A stretch of DNA of 64,000 bases from NCBI GenBank assembly GCA_016716835.1, contig JADJUW010000001.1:2066001-2130000 (forward strand). Direction: 5' to 3'. The translations under genes and the position numbers were made by a program. The DNA comes from Myxococcales bacterium. Its GTDB lineage: Bacteria > Myxococcota_A > Polyangia > Haliangiales > Haliangiaceae. Positions 54,152-63,882 of this stretch are shown here, piece by piece. The notes under the pieces are model-generated. The model was not told where the DNA came from. It worked only from the letters and a program-made list of their open reading frames with translations, and did no database searches. Position 1 is the first letter of the stretch; every line of letters begins with the position of its first letter.

Positions 54152-54512
54152 GTGCGTATCTTGATTTTTATAGGCGTTCTCACCGCTTTCGTAATTGGTG
54201 GATGTGGGGGAGTGCGTGTTTGACGAACAAGTTCGCGGTATTGTGCGCGACTCATCGGGCGCGCCGATTGCGGGCGCAACCGTGACGACGTGTGATGATG
54301 GCAACCGTTGTGACGTTGGCGGGACCGCGTGCCGATCGGTTGTAACGGCCAGCGATGGTGCTTTCGAGCTCTCCGTTGAGCAATGCTCGCCATCGGTTAA
54401 TCAATGCGAGTTGAGGCCGATTGTGATAACCATGGATGGATGCACTTCCATCGATGCGCAGCCCGCACACAATGGAACCGCCGTGCTTTCGTTTGAGTTG
54501 GCGTGCACGTAG
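54152..54512 (+). CDS. Small Cys-rich lipoprotein with carboxypeptidase-regulatory-like domain, frameshifted
   Basis: A GTG at 54152 opens a lipoprotein signal (RILIFIGVLTAFVIGGCG), but that frame stops soon after. A second frame, with only a TTG start at 54195, continues with FDEQVRGIVRDSSGAPIAGATV and a Cys-rich sandwich to 54512. Dropping one G from the G5 run at 54206-54210 joins them into a lipoprotein of about 118 residues. The domain resembles those in the 51170 protein. Either a sequence error or a real break. Confidence 0.62.
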
Positions 54513-54526
54513 CGCGCGTACGGCGC

Positions 54527-55889
54527 TTACAGCGGCGACAGCTCGGGGTGCTCTAGCTTGCGCACGAGGTCTTCGTATTCGCCGGTGGTGGCAAAGACGC
54601 CGAGTTGGAAGTCGGCTTGGGTTTTGCCGGATTGCACGATGCCTTCGAGTGGCCACAACAGCCCCACGGCGGACGCGTCGAGTGCGGCGAGGCCAGTGCG
54701 CGCGATGGCAAGCAAGTCGCGCGCCACGTCGTGCAGCGTGCCGCTGCGATGCGGCAACTTGGTCGCAAGGCCCTGCACGGCCACGTCATCGAGTAGCGCG
54801 TCGCGCTGAGCTAACGTCAGCGGTGCCAGCAAGGCCGTGGCAGCTTTGCGAGCCCCGGCATCGTAAAGCAGCCCACGCGCAAGCGGCGCCAACGCGGCAA
54901 TCATCGGCAGCGAGCCACAGTCGCAGCTACGGATTTCGATGTATTTTTTAAGGCGCGTCTCCGGAAATAGCGTCGAGAGATGCAGCGCCCAATCGGCCTG
55001 CGTCGCGCGCTCGCCCCCGTGCCCTTCGGCCATGAAGCGGCGAAATGACATGTTGCCGACGTCGCGATAGCCACCGCGATAAATGAAATACATCGGGACG
55101 TCGAGTGCCCATTCGGCGTACGCCGTGAAGATATCGTCGCGCTCAAACACAAACGGCAACAAGCCGGTGCGCGCGCGATCGGTATCGCGCCAGATATGCG
55201 CCCGCACGCTGGCAAAGCCGCCCGCACGGCCCTCCACCACCGAGCTATTGGCATAGAGCGCCGTCAGCACCGGCGCGATCGAAAACGCGCAGCGCATTTT
55301 CTCGGCGGCGTCCTGCTCGTCGGAAAAATCGAGGTTGACCTGCACCGTTGCGGTGCGCAGCATCATGTCGAGGCCGCGGCTGCCCACTTTGGGCATGTAA
55401 TCGCGCATCACCGCGTAACGCGCCTTGGGCATCCACGGCACGTCGCCGCGCGCGCCCCATGGACGAAACCCAGCGCGCAGCCACGCGATGCCATGCTCTG
55501 CCGAAATCTGCCGCAACACCTTGGCGTAGCTAGCGAGCAGCTCCGCGAATTCCGCATCTTTGGCCACGGGCGGCCCCGCGAGCTCGAGCTGCCCACCCGG
55601 CTCGATCGTTATCTGCGACGCGCCCGAGCTTAGCGCAATGGTGGCCATCTTCGATAATGGGCGTCCAGCCGCGCGCGGCAAATGCAGCCAACACGGCGCC
55701 AATGCCATGTGGGCCGTCATAGCCAGGCGCATGCGAGGGCCCGCCGCTGCCATCGCGCCTCACGCCGATCAACTCGTGCTCGGTGCCGATGCGCCACGCG
55801 GCCGCCGGCTTGTTGCCCGTCGCGAAATACGCGGTGAGCTCGCGGGCTGAGGTGACGGGGACATGCTCTGACTCGTTGACGATGTGCAC
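54527..55889 (-). CDS. gshA: Glutamate-cysteine ligase (GCS2 type), frameshifted
   Basis: Two overlapping frames together encode one enzyme of about 453 residues. The N-terminal part from 55889 has WRIGTEHELIGV and GWTPIIEDG. The C-terminal part begins IALSSGASQITIEPGGQLELAG and carries the rest of the family (GFRPWGARGDVPWMPKARY, YIEIRSCDCGSLP). Removing one base near plus-strand 55643-55646 restores a continuous reading frame. The family is the plant/proteobacterial-type ligase that makes gamma-glutamylcysteine, the first step to glutathione. Start MHIVNESEHV at 55889. Confidence 0.85.
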
Positions 55890-55986
55890 GGGTGGACCTT
55901 GGCGGCAACGTACGGTGGGGGCCAGGGCACGTCAACCAGCATGTCACCTCAACCGGCAGGCCCGCCTGCCGTGATAGGTTCGCCAC

Positions 55987-56553
55987 ATGATTGACACACC
56001 GGCCACGCAGAAGGACCGTCTCCTGGCGCTCTTGCGGCAATACGCGTTTGCCGAGCGTGAGGTTACGCTGTCGTCTGGCAAAAAATCGAATTTCTATATC
56101 GACTGCAAGCAGGTCACGCTCGATGCAGAAGGCCACGTGCTCATTGGTCAGCTGCTGTCGACTATGCTGGCCGAGGTCGCGCCGACGGTCACCGCCATCG
56201 GCGGCCTTACCATGGGAGCCGATCCCATTGCGTCCGCTATCGCCACCATGAGCTTCGTCGGCGGCCGCCCGCTGCATGCCTTCTATGTCCGCAAGGAAGC
56301 CAAGGGGCACGGCACCGGGCAATGGCTGGAGCGCGCCGCTCGCATCGCGCCAGGCTGCGATGTCGCGGTCGTCGAGGACGTGGTCACCACGGGCGCTGCA
56401 TCTATCACGGCGGTGCAGCGCGTCGCCGAGGCCGGCTACCGCGTCGCCTGCGTGCTAACGATTGTCGACCGCATGGAGGGCGGCCGTGAGGCAATTGAGG
56501 CTCATGCGCCGCTGCACGCACTGTTTCGCCGCACCGATTTCCTGGCCAAATAG
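55987..56553 (+). CDS. pyrE: Orotate phosphoribosyltransferase
   Basis: 188 residues. Type I PRTase signatures: LSSGKKSNFYIDCKQ near the N-terminus, the hood segment IGGLTMGADPIA, the flexible-loop KEAKGHG, and the PRPP motif VAVVEDVVTTGAASI. It makes OMP in pyrimidine synthesis. No other pyr genes are next to it. It is divergent from the glutamate-cysteine ligase gene across 97 bp. Confidence 0.95.
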   Translation: MIDTPATQKDRLLALLRQYAFAEREVTLSSGKKSNFYIDCKQVTLDAEGHVLIGQLLSTMLAEVAPTVTAIGGLTMGADPIASAIATMSFVGGRPLHAFYVRKEAKGHGTGQWLERAARIAPGCDVAVVEDVVTTGAASITAVQRVAEAGYRVACVLTIVDRMEGGREAIEAHAPLHALFRRTDFLAK

Positions 56554-56620
56554 CGCCGCCATTTGATGCGCGGCCCGCTAAAGCCCTTTAAACTTACGCG
56601 ATGAAGCTGCGTTTCCGTCG

Positions 56621-57277
56621 ATGCCTTGGTGCCGCCCCCTGGCCTGCCTGATCGCGGTGGTGGGCTGTGGCAAAACGCCCCCCATCTCGTTCTCGACCAC
56701 GGTGGCATCGCCGCCACCCGAATCCATCAAGCTCAAAAAGGTAAAGAAAAGCTACGAGCTGGTGACGCGGGCGTGGACGCGGCACGGCCTAGTTACCGCC
56801 GACTATCAACAAATCATCGAGGTCTATGCGACGCTGCGCAGCCCCGAGTGGGCCACCGCGTCGCTGCGTCGCGAATTTGCCTTCGCCTCGCCGAGCCTAG
56901 ACACCCGCGACGCCAAAGTCGCCGCGATGCAAAAACGCAGCGAAGAGTTCGTCGAGTTTTCGATCCTCGTGAGCACCTGGGACCGCGCCGAAAACATCCT
57001 GCATCGCATGGAAAAATCGCCGTGGACCGTCTCGATGGTCGGCGACAATGGCGAAATCGTGGCCCCGATCGCCATCGAACGCGACAAACGCCCCGACTAT
57101 GTGATTCGCGCCGAGTTTCCCGCCCATGGCGACTTCTCGACGGCCTACAAGGTTCGCTTTCCCAACCAGGGCTTGCTAGCGCCTGAGCGAGCGGCGCTTA
57201 CGTTGCGTGTGTACGGCGTGCGCGGCGCCATCGAGATGACGTGGCGCAATGGCGAGACCGTCTCTAAATACTATTGA
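56621..57277 (+). CDS. Lipoprotein of unknown function
   Basis: 218 residues from the ATG at 56621 with a short lipoprotein signal (ACLIAVVGC). The mature part has a charged helix (SIKLKKVKKSYELVTRAWTRHG) and a beta-rich C-terminus. I recognise no family. A better signal (MKLRFRRCLGAA, start 56601) would join the same frame if the C5 run at 56635-56639 had one more C, so the present start may be affected by an indel. Confidence 0.7.
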   Translation: MPWCRPLACLIAVVGCGKTPPISFSTTVASPPPESIKLKKVKKSYELVTRAWTRHGLVTADYQQIIEVYATLRSPEWATASLRREFAFASPSLDTRDAKVAAMQKRSEEFVEFSILVSTWDRAENILHRMEKSPWTVSMVGDNGEIVAPIAIERDKRPDYVIRAEFPAHGDFSTAYKVRFPNQGLLAPERAALTLRVYGVRGAIEMTWRNGETVSKYY

Positions 57278-57297
57278 ACGACGCGCAGGGCGCGCGC

Positions 57298-57846
57298 TTA
57301 CCAACCCAGCAGCCGGCGCCACCACGGCTTGGCGGCCAGCTCGCCACGCTCGCGCTCGATCGTCAGCGTTTGATCACTGACGTCACTCGAGAAAAAAGCC
57401 TCATCCAAATCGCTAAAGCTATCGGAGGCCGACGACGATGGCGCGGCAACGGGAACCGCGGTCACAGCTCGCGGCGCCGGCATGCTCGGGCGCGCGCCGA
57501 CCATGGCCGCATTTTGCACGATGATGGTGCTCGAGCTGACGCTGGTGGGTTGCATGGCGCCATCGGGCACAACCGGTGCCACCAGCGCGGGCGCATCGGA
57601 CGGCGCACGCGACCGCTCAGGCCCGGGCACGACGGCAAATTCGCCGCTCGCCGAACGGTGGCGAGGCGAGGCCGCGGCGAGGGCCGCCGATGTCTCGGTT
57701 GTTGGCCCGTCCGGCGTCGGCGCCAGCGCGCCTGCGGCAGCCGCTAACGCATCCTGCGTCTCGGCAGAGGGGCGGCGTGCTCGAGGCGGCGTCGGGCTCG
57801 TGGCGGCAGCGGCGCTCGCCCGATTTGCGCCGCGTTTCTTCGCCAT
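57298..57846 (-). CDS. Low-complexity protein of unknown function
   Basis: 182 residues, rich in Ala, Pro and Ser, with a short acidic-aromatic motif (DSFSDLDEAFFSSD) and a basic-aromatic end (KPWWRRLLGW). The motif pattern DLDEAFF recurs in other delta-group proteins of unknown role. No membrane segment is seen. The call rests on length, codon pattern and motif. Confidence 0.58.
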   Translation of the reverse strand: MAKKRGANRASAAAATSPTPPRARRPSAETQDALAAAAGALAPTPDGPTTETSAALAAASPRHRSASGEFAVVPGPERSRAPSDAPALVAPVVPDGAMQPTSVSSSTIIVQNAAMVGARPSMPAPRAVTAVPVAAPSSSASDSFSDLDEAFFSSDVSDQTLTIERERGELAAKPWWRRLLGW

Positions 57847-57943
57847 AGCCCCAATCTAGCGTGATTTTTGCTGCGGCGAAACCGGAAGTTGCCGCTAAGA
57901 CTCTCGCGCCGCTGCCGATACCGGGTACCATGCGCCCACGTCT

Positions 57944-59890
57944 GTGCTGGTGCTAGAAGTTCTTCACGGGACGGCGACTCAAGCGGTCTTCGAGTGTCGC
58001 GAGACGCCCATCACCATCGGGCGGGCCGCGGCCAACACCATCGCGCTCGATAACGTACATCTCTCAAGCGAGCACGGCACGATTCGCCGTGAGGGCAACA
58101 CCCACATCTATCGCGATCTGCGCTCGACCAATGGCTCGGCGCTCGAGCGCGCCGGGCACCGCATCGCCATCGATGCGACGCGTAATTTCGAATGCGTGAT
58201 CGAGCATGGTGACGTGCTGGTGCTAGGATCACTCAAGCAACCCGTCATGCTCCGCGTCCGCGTTTCGCAGCGCAGCGAAACCAGCGACGACGCCGAGGCG
58301 GGCAGCGATGGCGCCGGCACCGAGCACATTATCGCCAAGCGCGCCATCGGCGACCTGCCGTCAGTCGCCACCCAGCTTGAGCACGATCCCGTGTCGGCGC
58401 TGCGGGTGTACAAAGCGCTGCAGCGCCTTTCGGCCCGTGTCGACGAGGGCGCTACCCTCGCGACAACCGCCGAGGCCATCTTCGAGCTGCTGCCGCGCGC
58501 GACCCATGTCACCATCCTGCTGCGCGCCGAGGTCGATCGCGACAAATACGTCATTGCCACCGCGACGCAACGCGATGGGCAAGCCTTGGCGGCGAGCGAC
58601 GTGCGCGCCAGCCGCAGCGTCTTGCGACGCGTGCTAGCCGACCGCGCCGGCCTGCTGCTCGCCAACGCGGCGCAGGAACTCTCCGCATCGCAATCGATCT
58701 TGGCTGCCAACATCCAATCGACCATCGCAGTGCCGCTGTGGCGCGGCGAGGACATCATCGGCGTGGTGCAGGTCGACAACCGCTCGTCGGGCATGTTCCT
58801 CGAAAACGACCTCGAGGTCATGCTGCTGATCGCCAGCCAGGCCGCGCTCGCCATCGACAACGCGCGCCTGTTCGCCCAGGTGACGCGCGCCGCCGACCAG
58901 GCTCGCGGCGAAAACAGCTACCTCAAGCAGCGCGCGCACAAGGCGGAGTTCACCCAGATCATCGGCGAGGCCGCGTCGATGAAGGCGGTGCTCAGCCAGC
59001 TCGAGCGCGTCATTAATACGCGCGCCACCGTGTGCATCGAAGGCGAGACTGGCACCGGTAAAGAACTCATCGCAAGCGCCGTGCATTACCAATCAGTTCG
59101 CCGCGACAAGATGTTTGTCGCGCAAAACTGCGCGACCCTGCCCGAGCACCTGCTGGAATCCGAGTTATTCGGCCACAAGCGCGGCGCCTTCACCAGCGCC
59201 GACAGCGACAAGAAGGGGCTCTTTGAGCTCGCCCACGGCGGCACCATGTTTCTCGACGAAATAGGCGAGATGCCGCAGCCACTGCAGGCCAAGCTGCTAC
59301 GCGTGCTGCAAGAAGGCACCATCCGCGCGGTCGGCGCCGTCGAAGAAAAGGCCATCGACGTCCGCATCATTTGCGCCACCAACCGCGACCTGCAGGCCGA
59401 GGTCGACGCCGGGCGCTTTCGCCAGGACCTCTTTTATCGCCTGATGGTATTTCCGATTCGCCTGCCACCACTGCGCGAACGCCGCGAAGACATCCCGCTG
59501 CTCGCCGCTCATTTCTTACGCCGCTTCTGCGATGAGATGCGCGTCGTCGTCGACGGCTTTACGCCCGAAGCCCTGCTCGCGCTGCAGCACTATCACTGGC
59601 CGGGCAATATTCGCGAGCTCGAAAATGAAATCCAACGCGTCGTGATTGGCGCCGAGCCGCAGCAACCGATTGATATCGGCATGCTCTCGCCCAAGCTGCG
59701 CTCCGTCGACGCGGCCGCCACCCGCACGCCCGCCGGCGAGGGCACGCTCAAAGAGCAAATGGATCAGGTCGAGCGTTGGCTCTTAACCGAGGCCCTGCGC
59801 AAACACGACAACAACAAGACCCGCACTGCCGCGACGCTCGGCATCACGCGCGAGGGCCTGCACAAGAAGCTCGCCAAGTTTGGCATCTAA
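57944..59890 (+). CDS. FHA-GAF sigma-54-dependent transcriptional activator
   Basis: 648 residues, GTG start at 57944. An N-terminal FHA domain (about 5-105; GRAAANTIALDNVHLSSEHG, RDLRSTNGSAL) precedes a GAF domain (about 145-310). The AAA core has Walker A GETGTGKE, Walker B MFLDEIGEM and the sigma-54 contact loop GAFTSA, which deviates from GAFTGA at the fifth residue. A Fis-type helix-turn-helix ends the protein (NKTRTAATLGITREGLHKKL). FHA suggests control by a Ser/Thr kinase. The Ser in the loop could weaken contact with sigma-54; GAFTSA variants are known in some family members. Confidence 0.92.
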   Translation: MLVLEVLHGTATQAVFECRETPITIGRAAANTIALDNVHLSSEHGTIRREGNTHIYRDLRSTNGSALERAGHRIAIDATRNFECVIEHGDVLVLGSLKQPVMLRVRVSQRSETSDDAEAGSDGAGTEHIIAKRAIGDLPSVATQLEHDPVSALRVYKALQRLSARVDEGATLATTAEAIFELLPRATHVTILLRAEVDRDKYVIATATQRDGQALAASDVRASRSVLRRVLADRAGLLLANAAQELSASQSILAANIQSTIAVPLWRGEDIIGVVQVDNRSSGMFLENDLEVMLLIASQAALAIDNARLFAQVTRAADQARGENSYLKQRAHKAEFTQIIGEAASMKAVLSQLERVINTRATVCIEGETGTGKELIASAVHYQSVRRDKMFVAQNCATLPEHLLESELFGHKRGAFTSADSDKKGLFELAHGGTMFLDEIGEMPQPLQAKLLRVLQEGTIRAVGAVEEKAIDVRIICATNRDLQAEVDAGRFRQDLFYRLMVFPIRLPPLRERREDIPLLAAHFLRRFCDEMRVVVDGFTPEALLALQHYHWPGNIRELENEIQRVVIGAEPQQPIDIGMLSPKLRSVDAAATRTPAGEGTLKEQMDQVERWLLTEALRKHDNNKTRTAATLGITREGLHKKLAKFGI

Positions 59891-60031
59891 ACAGAAACGC
59901 ATTGCGTGGGGACCTTTCGGTGTACGGCTTCGCGAGCCTCGTTACAGCCAGACGGCTGCGCCTCGGCATCGCGAGTGCATGGGTTGGCGCGGCCTTTCTA
60001 TGACGAAACACAAGCGTACGATTCCAGCATT

Positions 60032-60049
60032 CGGACACTAGCGTGTCCG
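60032..60049. terminator. Small perfect hairpin, possible terminator
   Basis: CGGACAC (60032-60038) pairs perfectly with GTGTCCG (60043-60049) around a 4-base loop (TAGC), followed by C-G-T-T-C-T-G-T-T-C-T. The T content after the stem is modest, so it may terminate the sigma-54 activator gene that ends at 59890. No gene is visible in 59891-60100. Confidence 0.4.
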
Positions 60050-60100
60050 CGTTCTGTTCTCCGCCATTTAGGATCTGTTTCTACGCGATCTTGCTTCGCC

Positions 60101-60688
60101 CTAGCTGGCACAGCGCTGCGCGACGTCGCGATAAGCGGCGACGCTCGCCTTCATCTCCGCACTTTCTTGTCCGTTGTCATTATTTTCCAAAAACGCGGTC
60201 AAGCCCTCGACGAAGTCCTTGTGGTCATAGCCCTCGTTCGCGGCGTACGTGTTTAGGGCCTCACAAGCAGCTTTCACCGCGGCCTCCCCTTCGGTGCGCA
60301 GCGCCTTGGCCTGTTTGCCATCGCCCTCCACTTGTTCGAGCGCTGCCACGGCATCCACCGCCGCACTCGCCTTATCGAATTGGCCGCTAATGGGCGCCGT
60401 CGCGAGCTCCATAACTTTCGAATGGCGCGCGTTCACCGCATCAAGTGCGTCGCTCTGCGATTTGTCTACTTCTAAGGTGCCAACTCGATCGACCATCGCG
60501 TCCCAGTCCCGATCAGCAGTCACGAAGCAGACCAAGCTCTTGCAGGCCTCCATCTGCGCCAGCATGCCCTGCGCCTCGCTTAACCTGCTATCGGTTTTCT
60601 CACTAGTACGTTCGTCACGAACGATGGAGACCACCACAACCACGACGCCAACCAACCCACCGATGCCTTTTACGACCTTGTTTGCCAT
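60101..60688 (-). CDS. Protein of unknown function with N-terminal membrane segment
   Basis: 195 residues from the ATG at 60688 (MANKVVKGIGGLVGVVVVVVSIV); the frame is open to 60742. After one membrane segment the rest is helical and acidic, with two Cys residues close together (EACKSLVCFV) and a C-terminal segment of amphipathic helices. Purine-rich GGGAATAAG precedes the start. No family is recognised. It is divergent from the 60836 gene. Confidence 0.65.
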   Translation of the reverse strand: MANKVVKGIGGLVGVVVVVVSIVRDERTSEKTDSRLSEAQGMLAQMEACKSLVCFVTADRDWDAMVDRVGTLEVDKSQSDALDAVNARHSKVMELATAPISGQFDKASAAVDAVAALEQVEGDGKQAKALRTEGEAAVKAACEALNTYAANEGYDHKDFVEGLTAFLENNDNGQESAEMKASVAAYRDVAQRCAS

Positions 60689-60835
60689 TGTCTTATTCCC
60701 TCTGTGACACGGCCTATAGTGCAAATGCCGCCCCAATTGCAACCCCTTTTCGCTTGTCGGCAGAACGGAGCGTACCGTGTCGTTTCATGGGGCGTCGAAC
60801 GTAACGCGCATTTGAGAGTGCTATCGTTGGCCACG

Positions 60836-61270
60836 ATGAACAGTTGGCTTTGGCCGGTGGCAATGGCGATCTGTGGCGTGTTCACGTTAACCCTTGGGAT
60901 TGCCCATTTTTTCTTTCCCATCCTGCTCGATTTTGAGCAGGCCATTCCCAAGCAGGGTGCGCCCCTAAAGCCGTTTCGGTTAGGCCCTATCCGGCATGCC
61001 ACCACGCGTCGTGACGTGCATGGCATTGCCTGGGTGATGAATCACGCCGCCAGCTACACGCTGGTGAGCATCGGCGTGGCTGATCTATTGGCCATGTATT
61101 GGCTGGGGACGGCGCCAGGTCGGCTGCTCTTGGTGTGGCTTGCGGGTTGGTGGTTTGTGCGCGCGGGCAGCCAGCTATATCTTGGCAAGCGGCGGGGGGA
61201 CCGTTGGATCATGGCGGGGTTTGCCTGGCTTGGGTTGGTCCATTTGGCGGCGGCATTCCTGGCAAATTGA
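60836..61270 (+). CDS. Small four-helix membrane protein
   Basis: 144 residues from the ATG at 60836 (MNSWLWPVAMAICGVFT); the frame is open upstream to 60704. Four hydrophobic segments alternate with short loops (HATTRRDVHGIAWVMNHAA is the longest polar stretch). Similar small membrane proteins are widespread. Function is unknown. It is followed 19 bp later by the DUF2071 gene. Confidence 0.7.
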   Translation: MNSWLWPVAMAICGVFTLTLGIAHFFFPILLDFEQAIPKQGAPLKPFRLGPIRHATTRRDVHGIAWVMNHAASYTLVSIGVADLLAMYWLGTAPGRLLLVWLAGWWFVRAGSQLYLGKRRGDRWIMAGFAWLGLVHLAAAFLAN

Positions 61271-61289
61271 TCAATACGAAGAAGCCGTC

Positions 61290-62084
61290 ATGCCGCCGAG
61301 TCGCCCTGCCAAATTCCAAGACCCTACGGGACGCCTAGACCATCGTCCGTGGCCGCTCCCCGCCGGACCGTGGATCATGCAGCAGCAGTGGCGGGACCTG
61401 CTGTTCATGCATTGGCCGGTGCCAGTCGATGCGATGCGCGCGCTGGTCCCTCCAGCGCTTGAGCTAGATCTGTTCGATGGGGTGGCCTGGGTGGCAGTCG
61501 TGCCATTTCGCATGACGGGGGTGCGGCCGCGGGGCGTGCCAAGCCTGCCGTGGATTTCGGCGTTTCCTGAGCTAAATGTTCGCACCTATGTGCGCTCGCG
61601 AGAACCGCGAAATCCAAAGCCGGGGGTCTATTTTTTTAGCCTCGAGGCGGCCAACGCGCTCGCCGTGTGGGCGGCGCGCACATTCTTTAAGTTGCCCTAT
61701 TTTAATGCCGAGATGACATGTGACCTGGACGGCGAGCAAATCAACTACCGCTCAACCCGCACCCATCGGCAGGCGGCACCAGCGCGCTTTGCCAGCACAT
61801 ATCGTCCAACCGGGGCGCCCTACCTTGCCAATCCCGGCACGCTCGAACACTGGCTAACCGAACGCTACAGCCTCTATACGGTCGACGAGCGAGGCCAAGC
61901 TTATATCGGTGAAATCCATCACGAGCCGTGGCCCCTGCAGCGAGCCGAGGCAGAAATCGAATGTAACGAAATGGGCCTGGCCAGCGGCATCATGCTGCCT
62001 GACCGCCCGCCACTGCTGCACTTTGCCCGCCACCTGGATGTGGTGGTGTGGCCGCTGCGCGCCGTCACAGCCGAAAACACCTGA
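61290..62084 (+). CDS. DUF2071 (YqjF-family) protein
   Basis: 264 residues from the ATG at 61290. The family features are present: MHWPVPVDAMRALVPPALELD near residue 40, FRMTGVRPRG, ELNVRTYVR and PGVYFFSLEAANALAVWAAR. YqjF-like proteins may bind or sense small aromatic compounds; the biochemical role is unknown. It precedes the DCC gene by 1 bp, so the two are likely co-transcribed. Confidence 0.86.
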   Translation: MPPSRPAKFQDPTGRLDHRPWPLPAGPWIMQQQWRDLLFMHWPVPVDAMRALVPPALELDLFDGVAWVAVVPFRMTGVRPRGVPSLPWISAFPELNVRTYVRSREPRNPKPGVYFFSLEAANALAVWAARTFFKLPYFNAEMTCDLDGEQINYRSTRTHRQAAPARFASTYRPTGAPYLANPGTLEHWLTERYSLYTVDERGQAYIGEIHHEPWPLQRAEAEIECNEMGLASGIMLPDRPPLLHFARHLDVVVWPLRAVTAENT

Positions 62085-62085
62085 T

Positions 62086-62576
62086 ATGAGCGAAGCGGGC
62101 CCTTTACACACCGCCGGCGCCACCGGCAAGCACATCGTCTTGTTCGACGGCGTCTGCGTGCTCTGTAACGGCGCGGTGCGCTTTATTCGTAGGCGCGATC
62201 GCGCGGGGGTGTTTAGGTTTGCCACGCTCGGGGGGCCCCGCGCAACGCGATTTTTAGCATCGCTGGGCGCGCCGGCTACGGCGGCGGGAAGCGCGCCAAC
62301 CACCATTTACGTGGTTACAAACTACGGCACCCCCGCGCAACGCCTCTACAGCCAATCGACCGCGGCGCTGAAGATTGCGCGCCTCTTGCCATGGCCTTGG
62401 CGCGCGTTTGTCATTGGATATGTCGTGCCGCGTCCGGTGCGTGACTGGGCGTATCAGTTTATTGCCAAGCGGCGGTATCGCTGGTTTGGCGAGTTGCCCA
62501 CCTGCCCGCTGCCCACCGCTGCCGAACGCGCCACCGAGATGCGCGACGACGAATTCGCGACTATCGAGCACGAAAA

Positions 62577-62580
<4 letters not shown>
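62086..62580 (+). CDS. DCC-family thiol-disulfide protein (DUF393)
   Basis: 164 residues from the ATG at 62086. The DxxCxxC motif DGVCVLCN (residues about 21-28) begins a thioredoxin-like fold, and the C-terminal part matches DUF393. Such proteins are thought to act in thiol exchange. The stop codon TAG shares the palindrome CTAG with the convergent ExbD stop. Confidence 0.88.
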
Positions 62581-63074
<494 letters not shown>

Positions 63075-63078
63075 AGAC

Positions 63079-63756
63079 TTACGCCTTCGCTCCGGCGCTG
63101 TCGGCGGCCGCCCCGCCCTGCGCCCCACCGTTCGCTTCAATCAGCGTCTCGAGAAATTCATCCGCGAGCAACTTGGTTTCCGCGGCCGCCTTTGCCGCGC
63201 GCTGGCCGAAGTAGTTGTATAAAATTACGGCCTCTACGGCGACCAGAATACCCGCCGCGGTCACCACCAGAGCCTGCGAGATGGGGCCGAGCACCTTGGA
63301 CACATCGCCCTCAAAGAGGCGCATGGCATCCATAATGCCAACCACGGTGCCAAATAGCCCAACAAACGGCGCCGTCGCCCCGATGGTGCCTAGCACCCAC
63401 AGCTTGGCGCGTAGCCCCGCCACCAGGCGCTGCCGCTCGCGATGCACTGCCGCCCACACGAATTCGTCGCGATGCTTGCCGACCTTGGCAAAGCCGACCA
63501 AGAAGACATCCGCCAGCGGCGAGATGCTGCGCTCGCAGGCCGACCGACCATCCGCGGTGGAGCCCTTGGCCAGGGCCTGATTGACGTTGCTGGCCAGGAG
63601 CTTAGCGCGGGCGATAAACTGGTATTGCGACAGCGCGCGCTCGATCGCGACCGCGATCGCGACCACCGAAAACACCGCGATGACCCACATCGAGCCGCCG
63701 CCATGATTCATCAAATTTAGAAACGAGCTCATAAGGGTCTCCACTGTACTACGCAT
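63079..63756 (-). CDS. exbB: ExbB/TolQ/MotA-family proton channel protein
   Basis: 225 residues from the ATG at 63756, or 217 from ATG 63732. Three membrane helices are predicted: one near 22-38, and two in the C-terminal half (TIGATAPFVGLFGTVVGIMD, and ALVVTAAGILVAVEAVILYN). This is the family pattern. With ExbD it energises TonB-dependent transport. Confidence 0.9.
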   Translation of the reverse strand: MRSTVETLMSSFLNLMNHGGGSMWVIAVFSVVAIAVAIERALSQYQFIARAKLLASNVNQALAKGSTADGRSACERSISPLADVFLVGFAKVGKHRDEFVWAAVHRERQRLVAGLRAKLWVLGTIGATAPFVGLFGTVVGIMDAMRLFEGDVSKVLGPISQALVVTAAGILVAVEAVILYNYFGQRAAKAAAETKLLADEFLETLIEANGGAQGGAAADSAGAKA

Positions 63757-63882
63757 GCCGTGGCCTGGCCCACGGCCGCCCTGTTTTTGCGGCCCCCGCG
63801 CCGACTGCCCATACCGGGTTGGACCGTGCGGTTGCCGATTTGGTTGCTTGCCAAGGCGGCCAAGTCCTGCTCAATTACCGCC

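Noticed and set aside
55530..55889. Independent small protein
   Set aside because: WRIGTEHELIGV and GWTPIIEDG belong to the glutamate-cysteine ligase family; the rest of the enzyme lies in the next frame.
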